From Clostridia bacterium (GTDB lineage: Bacteria > Bacillota_A > Clostridia > Oscillospirales > CAG-272): DNA of 11,368 bases. Shown in pieces: positions 6,536 to 11,368 of this stretch. The stretch is taken from assembly GCA_017408625.1 (NCBI GenBank), contig JAFQUG010000254.1:1-11368 (forward strand). Direction: 5' to 3'. Numbering within the stretch: the first letter of the stretch is position 1; each line of letters begins with the position of its first letter. The position numbers and the translations under genes were made by a program. Under the pieces are notes generated by a model. It worked only from the letters and a program-made list of their open reading frames with translations. It was not told the DNA's origin and did no database searches.

Positions 6536-6537
6536 GA

Positions 6538-7164
6538 TTACTTCGAGTACAACTCGACGATGAGCTGCTCGTTGAAGTCGAAATCGATATCCTCGCGTGC
6601 GGGAAGTGCAACGACCTTTGCAGTTGCGTTCTCGCGGTTGACCTCAAGCCACTTGGGAGAAAGTCTGCTTGCAAGACCTTCCATAAGGCTCTTGATCTTG
6701 GCGTTGTCGCGTGCGCCTTCCTTGATTGCGATGACGTCGCCAACCTTTACGGTGATGGAAGGAATGTTGACCTTCTTGCCGTTGAGGGTGAAGTGCGCGT
6801 GCAGCACGAGCTGACGTGCCTCCTTGCGGCTCTCGGCCATACCCATACGGTAGACCACGTTGTCAAGTCTGCGCTCCAGCAGGACCAGCAGATTCTCACC
6901 GGTCATGCCGCTCTGACGCTCTGCCTCTGCATAGCAGTTACGGAACTGGGTCTCGAGGACGCCGTAGTATCTCTTGGTCTTCTGCTTCTCGCGAAGCTGC
7001 ATACCATACTCACGAACCTTCTTGTTCGCTGCACCGTGCTGGCCGGGAACCGTGCTTCTGCGATCGATCGCGCACTTGCCGGTCATGCAACGCTCACCCT
7101 TGAGGAACAGCTTGGTGCCCTCACGGCGGCAAAGACGGCACACAGGGCCTGTATATCTAGCCAT
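6538..7164 (-). CDS. rpsD: 30S ribosomal protein S4
   Basis: This encodes S4 (208 residues), a primary 16S rRNA binding protein that starts assembly of the small-subunit body. The N-terminus has a zinc-binding cluster (Cys9, Cys12, Cys26, Cys31), the Cys-containing form of S4. The S4 RNA-binding domain lies around 97-160 ([35 protein letters not shown]). The ribosome site is AAGGAGGTAA. In E. coli S4 represses translation of the alpha operon, while in B. subtilis rpsD stands alone; here it lies inside the operon between rpsK and rpoA as in most clostridia. Confidence 0.98.
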   Translation of the reverse strand: MARYTGPVCRLCRREGTKLFLKGERCMTGKCAIDRRSTVPGQHGAANKKVREYGMQLREKQKTKRYYGVLETQFRNCYAEAERQSGMTGENLLVLLERRLDNVVYRMGMAESRKEARQLVLHAHFTLNGKKVNIPSITVKVGDVIAIKEGARDNAKIKSLMEGLASRLSPKWLEVNRENATAKVVALPAREDIDFDFNEQLIVELYSK

Positions 7165-7187
7165 TTTTCGTTACCTCCTTGTAAATA

Positions 7188-7580
7188 TCAAACGCGGCGA
7201 CGCTTGGGCGGGCGGCAGCCGTTATGGGGGATCGGCGTTACATCCTTGATCATCGTGACCTGAAGGCCGACAGCCTCCAGCGCACGGATGGCGGATTCAC
7301 GTCCGGAGCCGGGACCCTTTACGTAGACCTCAACGGTCTTCAGGCCATGCTCCATCGCAGCCTTTGCAGCCTGCTCTGCAGCGGACTGTGCGGCGAAGGG
7401 AGTCGACTTGCGGGAGCCCTTGAAACCGAGCTCACCGGCAGATGCCCAAGAAATGGCATTGCCTGCAACATCGGTTACAGTAATGATGGTGTTATTGAAA
7501 GTTGCGCTGATATGCACAGCACCCTTCTCAATATTTTTGCGCTCGCGGCGTTTCTTGACGACTTTCTTAACGTTTGCCAT
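7188..7580 (-). CDS. rpsK: 30S ribosomal protein S11
   Basis: This encodes S11 (130 residues), which sits on the 30S platform near the mRNA exit. Family hallmarks are [55 protein letters not shown] and the basic end [11 protein letters not shown]. The ribosome site is AAAGGAGAGG. It is 15 nt downstream of rpsM. Length and sequence are ordinary; the Lys/Arg-rich first 15 residues are normal for Gram-positives. Confidence 0.98.
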   Translation of the reverse strand: MANVKKVVKKRRERKNIEKGAVHISATFNNTIITVTDVAGNAISWASAGELGFKGSRKSTPFAAQSAAEQAAKAAMEHGLKTVEVYVKGPGSGRESAIRALEAVGLQVTMIKDVTPIPHNGCRPPKRRRV

Positions 7581-7595
7581 GTTTACGCCTCTCCT

Positions 7596-7964
7596 TTACT
7601 TCTTCTTGTTCGCAATGGTCTTTGCGGGACCCTTACGAGTTCTTGCGTTGGTCTTGGTTCTCTGACCTCTAACGGGCAGGCCCTTTCTGTGGCGAATACC
7701 GCGGTAGCAGTTGATTTCGACCAGACGCTTGATGTTCAGTGCGACATCACGACGAAGATCACCCTCTACATGGTAGGAGTTCTCAATCTCGTCACGCAGC
7801 TTGGCGACCTCGGCCTCGGTCAGATCCTTGGCACGGGTATCGGGATTGATACCGGTCTTAGCGAGGATGTCGTTTGCGCTCTTACGGCCGATGCCGTAGA
7901 TATAGGTCAGTGCAATTTCCACTCTCTTTTGATTGGGAATATCAACACCTGCAATACGAGCCAT
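7596..7964 (-). CDS. rpsM: 30S ribosomal protein S13
   Basis: This encodes S13 (122 residues), a 30S head protein that contacts the P-site tRNA and forms bridges to the large subunit. The helix-two-turn-helix N-terminal domain begins [26 protein letters not shown], and the basic C-terminal tail [25 protein letters not shown] is typical. The ribosome site is AAAGAGGTAA. It follows rpmJ by 30 nt and leads the S13-S11-S4-alpha-L17 block. Confidence 0.98.
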   Translation of the reverse strand: MARIAGVDIPNQKRVEIALTYIYGIGRKSANDILAKTGINPDTRAKDLTEAEVAKLRDEIENSYHVEGDLRRDVALNIKRLVEINCYRGIRHRKGLPVRGQRTKTNARTRKGPAKTIANKKK

Positions 7965-7994
7965 AGTTATTTACCTCTTTCTTCAGTGTGGGGA

Positions 7995-8108
7995 TTAGCC
8001 CTGTCTCTGCTTGTGCTTGGGATTCTCACAGATGACCATTACGTGGCCCTTTCTTTTGATAATCTTGCACTTTTCGCAGATCTTTTTAACGGAAGGCTTT
8101 ACTTTCAT
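7995..8108 (-). CDS. rpmJ: 50S ribosomal protein L36 (zinc-ribbon form)
   Basis: This is a 37-residue protein with the standard L36 sequence, starting [15 protein letters not shown] and ending NPKHKQRQG. Cys11, Cys14, Cys27 and His32 form the zinc site of the Cys-containing type. L36 binds 23S rRNA near the base of the L7/L12 stalk. It lies between infA and rpsM, its usual place. The ribosome site is modest (AAAGGA, about 12 nt before the ATG). It is the only complete cluster gene this small. Confidence 0.97.
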   Translation of the reverse strand: MKVKPSVKKICEKCKIIKRKGHVMVICENPKHKQRQG

Positions 8109-8139
8109 TTGTCACACCATTCCTTTCATCTAAAATGTT

Positions 8140-8154
8140 TGATTCAAAGAATCA
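8140..8154 (-). repeat. Small inverted repeat at the infA stop
   Basis: TGATTC and GAATCA pair around a 3-nt loop, starting at the infA stop codon itself. It lies in the 43-nt infA-rpmJ gap with no U-run after it. It is probably a minor mRNA hairpin without terminator function. Confidence 0.3.
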
Positions 8155-8370
8155 TTTTGCACGCCAGGTAATGCGCCCCTTGGTGAGGTCGTACACAGAC
8201 ACCTCAATGGTAACGCGGTCACCGGGCAGAATACGGATATAGTTCATACGCAGCTTGCCGGAAATGTGCGCGGTCACGATATGACCGTTCGGCAATTTTA
8301 CTTTGAAGGTGGCATTGGGCAGCGCCTCAACGACCGTACCCTCAAATTCAATTACATCATCTTTAGCCAT
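8152..8370 (-). CDS. infA: Translation initiation factor IF-1
   Basis: This encodes IF-1 (72 residues), an OB-fold protein that fills the 30S A site during initiation. The sequence [20 protein letters not shown] through [19 protein letters not shown] to LTKGRITWR matches the family over its full length. The start at 8370 is chosen because it gives the family's standard length and has AGGAGAA 9 nt upstream; an upstream in-frame ATG at 8415 would overlap the end of map. It follows map by 34 nt. The KOW-domain RNA-binding gene found between map and infA in many Firmicutes is absent. Confidence 0.98.
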   Translation of the reverse strand: MAKDDVIEFEGTVVEALPNATFKVKLPNGHIVTAHISGKLRMNYIRILPGDRVTIEVSVYDLTKGRITWRAK

Positions 8371-8404
8371 GAATAAATTCTCCTGTTTGTCAGTATATTT
8401 GCGA

Positions 8405-9166
8405 TCATTCGCCAATTTCGACTTCTGTCAGATTAACAACACCGTCGGGCGTCAGCGCCACGGTATTTTCGTAATGTGCAGAAAGCTTGCCGTCGATGGT
8501 TTTTACTGTCCAACCGTCGGAAAGCTGTCGCACCTCAAACGAGCCCTGATTGATCATCGGCTCAATGGCGATCACCAGTCCCTCGCACAGGCGGGGGCCG
8601 CGACCGGGGGTGCCGTAGTTCGGTACGTCGGGTGACTCGTGCACCGCGCGGCCCACACCGTGCCCCACGTACTGCCGCACGGCACTGAAGCCCTGCTCGC
8701 GCACGTAGGAGTCAATGGCGTAGCCAACGTCACCGATACGGTTCCCTGCCTTAACGGCAGCCATACCGCGATAAAAGCTCTCCTTGGTTGCGGCAATCAG
8801 TCTTGCCGCCTCCTCGCTGACACGCCCCACCGCAAAGGTGCGCGCGCTGTCACCGTGAAAGCCCTTATAACAGGCGCCAACGTCGATCTTTACGATATCG
8901 CCCTCCTGCAAGATACGCTTGTCGGACGGAATACCGTGAATGACCTCGTCGTTGATGCTGATACAAGCAGACCCGGGAAAGCCGTAAAGCCCGAGAAACG
9001 AGGGCTTGGCACCCCGCCCCTCGATATGCTGACGGATCAGCGTATCGAGTTGCTTGGTACTGATACCCTCACGGATATGCTCGCGTGCTACGAGCAAGGC
9101 TTCACCCGTGATACGCCCCGCCTCGCGCATGAGCGCAATTTGCTGGGAGTTCTTGATCTGTATCAT
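8405..9166 (-). CDS. map: Methionine aminopeptidase, type I
   Basis: This encodes a 253-residue enzyme that removes the initiator Met from nascent proteins with small second residues. The five metal ligands of the pita-bread fold are present: Asp95 (KIDVGA), Asp106 (GDSART), His169 (GHGVGR), Glu202 (AIEPM) and Glu233 (YENTVAL); His78 and His176 also match catalytic positions. The start [17 protein letters not shown] is the family's usual beginning, so the longer reading from 9214 inside adk is rejected. The ATG comes 1 nt after the adk stop (TGATATG) and has no visible Shine-Dalgarno, so translation is probably coupled to adk. Confidence 0.97.
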   Translation of the reverse strand: MIQIKNSQQIALMREAGRITGEALLVAREHIREGISTKQLDTLIRQHIEGRGAKPSFLGLYGFPGSACISINDEVIHGIPSDKRILQEGDIVKIDVGACYKGFHGDSARTFAVGRVSEEAARLIAATKESFYRGMAAVKAGNRIGDVGYAIDSYVREQGFSAVRQYVGHGVGRAVHESPDVPNYGTPGRGPRLCEGLVIAIEPMINQGSFEVRQLSDGWTVKTIDGKLSAHYENTVALTPDGVVNLTEVEIGE

Positions 9167-9167
9167 A

Positions 9168-9800
9168 TCAAAGTCGTGAAAGCGCTTCGAATACGAGGCG
9201 CGTGGTGTCGGCAACCTCCTCTTGACCCTGTACCGTCAGCAGCAGGCCCTTGTCGGCGTAAAACGCCTTCAGCGGCTCGGTCTGCGTGTGGTAGGTCTCA
9301 AGACGCTTGGTTACCGTTTCGGGTGCGTCGTCCTTACGAATGTAAAGCGCGGCACCGCATTTGTCGCAAATACCTTCCTTTTGGGAGGGCTTGTAAAGCA
9401 CATGGTAAGATGCTCCGCACGTGCATACGCGACGTCCGGACATGCGTTGTACAATGGTTTCGTCAGCCACCTCAATGGTGAGGACGGCATCGATTTTAAC
9501 ACCCATCGCGTCCAGTGCCTCAGCCTGAGGGACCGAACGCGGAAAGCCGTCAAGAATGAAACCGTTCTTGCAGGCATCGGATGTCAGATATTCCTTGATG
9601 ATACCAATCACAATTTCGTCGGGCACCAGCTTGCCGTCGTCAATGTAGGACTTTGCCGTTTGACCGAGCGCAGTACCTGCCTTGATGGCGGCACGCAGAA
9701 TGTCGCCCGTGGAAATTGAGGGGATGTTCCATTTTTCTGAAATCTTTTCGGACTGGGTGCCCTTACCGGCACCCGGAGCCCCCATCAGAATCAAGTTCAT
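9168..9800 (-). CDS. adk: Adenylate kinase (zinc LID type)
   Basis: This encodes a 210-residue kinase that interconverts ATP plus AMP with two ADP in the cytoplasm. The P-loop GAPGAGKGT is at 8-16, the AMP-binding STGDILR at 30-36, and DGFPRS at 84-89. The LID begins GRRVC, and Cys126, Cys128, Cys145 and Cys148 should bind a structural zinc as in Gram-positive enzymes. The first pair is spaced C-x-C instead of the usual C-x2-C, a one-residue deletion that keeps the frame. The ribosome site is CGGAGGAA. It lies 30 nt after secY and 1 nt before map. Confidence 0.97.
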   Translation of the reverse strand: MNLILMGAPGAGKGTQSEKISEKWNIPSISTGDILRAAIKAGTALGQTAKSYIDDGKLVPDEIVIGIIKEYLTSDACKNGFILDGFPRSVPQAEALDAMGVKIDAVLTIEVADETIVQRMSGRRVCTCGASYHVLYKPSQKEGICDKCGAALYIRKDDAPETVTKRLETYHTQTEPLKAFYADKGLLLTVQGQEEVADTTRLVFEALSRL

Positions 9801-9830
9801 AGGTTCCTCCGTAAAAATGCGGGAGCAATA

Positions 9831-11162
9831 TCAGCCAAGGAAGCCCTTGCTTGCGCGCAGGCTGAGCTGTGCTTCAAGATCACGTACAGTCTCAAGTGCA
9901 ACACCGACCACGATCAGCAGCGAGGAGCCGCCGAAGGTCAGAATGCTGAAATCGGGCATAGCCATCGTGGGATTCAGGGTCTTGATCGCGGTGGTTACCA
10001 CCGAAACAAGCATAGGAGCACCTGCCACGATGCAAAGGAAGAATGCACCGATCAGAGTCACGCGCTTGAGGATCTTCTGAATATACTGCACGGTGGGACG
10101 GCCGGGACGCATGCCGCGCACGGAGCCGCCGTTTTGTGCAATATTGTTCGCTACCTCTACGGGGTTGAAGGAAATCAGCACGTAGAAGTAAGAGAACGCG
10201 ATGATCAAGAGCAAATATACAACCAGATAAGGCCAGGTTGTGGGAGCAAAGAAGCTTTCAACAAACTTCTTAAAACCATTTTCCGTGTTCGAAATGAACG
10301 CGGTAATGGTGGCGGGGATAGACACGATGGAGCTTGCGAAGATGATCGGCATAACGCCCGTCATGTTCAGCTTGATGGGCAGGTTGGTGGCCTGACCGCC
10401 GTACATTTTACGACCAACCACGCGCTTGGCGTACTGGATCGGAATGCGGCGCTCGGAGTTGGTTACCCAAACCACGAACCCAACGGTTACTACCACAACG
10501 GCAAGCACACCGACAGCGATCAGCACGCCGATCGCCCAGTGGTAAATGCCGTTCATGATCACGCCGTTCCAAAGGGAAAGCGCCATGCTGGGCAGGCGGG
10601 AGATGATGTTGGCAAACAGGATAATGGAAATGCCGTTGCCAATACCCTTCTCGTTGACCAGCTCTGCCAGCCACATAACGAGTGCGGCACCTGCGCAGAA
10701 GGCGGCGTTGATGACAAGCATAGCAAACCAGTCACTCTTTACGAGCCAGCCCTGGCTCTTGAGAAGCATGCTGTAGCCGTAGCTGGTAACAACTGCCAAT
10801 GCAATGGTGACGTAGCGCGTAAGGGCTGCGATCTTCTTTTGGCCGTTTGCACCATCCTTTGCCCAGCGCTCAAGTGCGGGGATCGCAATCGTCAAGAGCT
10901 GGATCACGATGGAGGCCGTGATATAAGGGCTGACGGACAAGGCGAACAGTGTTGCATACTGCATAGCACCGCCCGACAAAATGCTCATAAGCCCGAGCAC
11001 GGAGGAGCCGTAAAGGCTCTCAAACGAGGTAGAAATGTCTGCACTGACGTACGGGACACAAATACAAGCACCAAGGCGATAAAGGAGGACGATAAACAAT
11101 GTGAAGAGCATCTTCTTTTGGAGTTCCGGTGTCTTCCACGCGTTCTTTAACGTCTTAAACAT
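9831..11162 (-). CDS. secY: Preprotein translocase subunit SecY
   Basis: This encodes a 443-residue protein forming the channel of the SecYEG translocon, through which unfolded proteins cross or enter the membrane. About ten transmembrane helices are visible, starting at 18-37. Conserved stretches include the plug region and TM2 (LMSILSGGAMQYATLFALSVSPYITASI), EKGIGNGISI (171-180), the cytoplasmic loop NSERRIPIQYAKR (235-247), MTGVMPIIFASS (267-278) and RPGRPT (352-357). GGSSLLIVVGVALET (411-425) lies in the last helix. Length is normal. The Shine-Dalgarno GAGGAGG lies inside the last codons of rplO, 2 nt before the rplO stop. Confidence 0.99.
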   Translation of the reverse strand: MFKTLKNAWKTPELQKKMLFTLFIVLLYRLGACICVPYVSADISTSFESLYGSSVLGLMSILSGGAMQYATLFALSVSPYITASIVIQLLTIAIPALERWAKDGANGQKKIAALTRYVTIALAVVTSYGYSMLLKSQGWLVKSDWFAMLVINAAFCAGAALVMWLAELVNEKGIGNGISIILFANIISRLPSMALSLWNGVIMNGIYHWAIGVLIAVGVLAVVVVTVGFVVWVTNSERRIPIQYAKRVVGRKMYGGQATNLPIKLNMTGVMPIIFASSIVSIPATITAFISNTENGFKKFVESFFAPTTWPYLVVYLLLIIAFSYFYVLISFNPVEVANNIAQNGGSVRGMRPGRPTVQYIQKILKRVTLIGAFFLCIVAGAPMLVSVVTTAIKTLNPTMAMPDFSILTFGGSSLLIVVGVALETVRDLEAQLSLRASKGFLG

Positions 11163-11164
11163 CC

Positions 11165-11368
11165 TTATACCTCCTCGGTCTTTCCACCTACTGCTTCAAT
11201 CTTTTCTTTCGCGGTTGCGGAAAAGACGGATGCTTTAACGGTTAATTTCTTGGTCAACTCACCGTTGCCGAGAACCTTCAGACCGTCGTTTGCCCTGCGA
11301 ATGATCTTCTTCGCAAGCAAAGCCTCAAGATCAACAACTGCACCGTCCTCAAATACGTTGAGTGCAGC
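11165..11368 (-). CDS. rplO: 50S ribosomal protein L15 (C-terminal part)
   Basis: These are the last 67 codons of L15, running in from the right edge. The visible part begins with the strand-rich motif [20 protein letters not shown], followed by the conserved [39 protein letters not shown]15 is an rRNA-binding protein assembled late into the large subunit. Its position directly before secY is the normal spc operon order. About half of the expected length is outside the window. Confidence 0.95.
   Translation of the reverse strand, partial: AALNVFEDGAVVDLEALLAKKIIRRANDGLKVLGNGELTKKLTVKASVFSATAKEKIEAVGGKTEEV

Noticed and set aside
7224..8171. 315-codon open frame on the plus strand
   Set aside because: It runs antisense across rpsK, rpsM and rpmJ, all certain genes.
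8639..9481. 280-codon open frame on the plus strand
   Set aside because: It is antisense to map and adk, which carry all their active-site motifs.
10134..11150. 338-codon open frame on the plus strand
   Set aside because: It is antisense to secY and has no recognisable domain or ribosome site.

Overview
The window looks like chromosomal DNA from a Gram-positive, low- to mid-GC lineage of the Clostridia (Firmicutes/Bacillota). The grounds are strong purine-rich Shine-Dalgarno sites in front of most genes, an RNase J, an AbrB regulator with a Cys-rich tail, zinc-ribbon (Cys-containing) forms of S4 and L36, and two near-perfect sigma-A promoters. The genus cannot be told from the sequence. Coding density is high and the codons are GC-rich at third positions, which leaves many long but meaningless antisense open frames.

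Region 1 (1-3700, minus strand). At the left edge is the first 542 codons of a membrane-anchored, SurA/PrsA-like parvulin foldase that runs off the window. Upstream of it is a complete RNase J gene (rnj). Its promoter is consensus-like, and its roughly 127-nt leader is structured and holds a 14-codon upstream ORF overlapping the rnj start.

Region 2 (3698-5083). A small unrecognised 87-residue membrane protein (minus strand) lies divergent from a two-gene plus-strand operon. That operon encodes an 80-residue AbrB-type regulator and an Sfp-like 4'-phosphopantetheinyl transferase, and it has a textbook promoter at 4139-4167. It ends at a perfect 20-bp inverted repeat with A and T tracts that should terminate transcription from both sides.

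Region 3 (5088-11368, minus strand). This is the end of the spc operon running into the alpha operon, read from right to left: rplO (partial), secY, adk, map, infA, rpmJ, rpsM, rpsK, rpsD, rpoA, rplQ. Gene order and protein lengths are normal. These genes supply ribosomal proteins, initiation factor 1, the RNA polymerase alpha subunit, the Sec channel, adenylate kinase and N-terminal methionine removal, all tied to growth rate.

Most of the window is therefore ordinary housekeeping sequence. The parts worth a second look are the rnj leader with its overlapping uORF, the unknown small membrane protein beside rnj, the abrB-phosphopantetheinyl transferase pair with a hairpin at the mRNA 5' end, a one-residue-short zinc knuckle in Adk, and hairpins in the rpsD-rpoA spacer. 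I found no mobile element, CRISPR array, tRNA, rRNA or clear new defence-like system.
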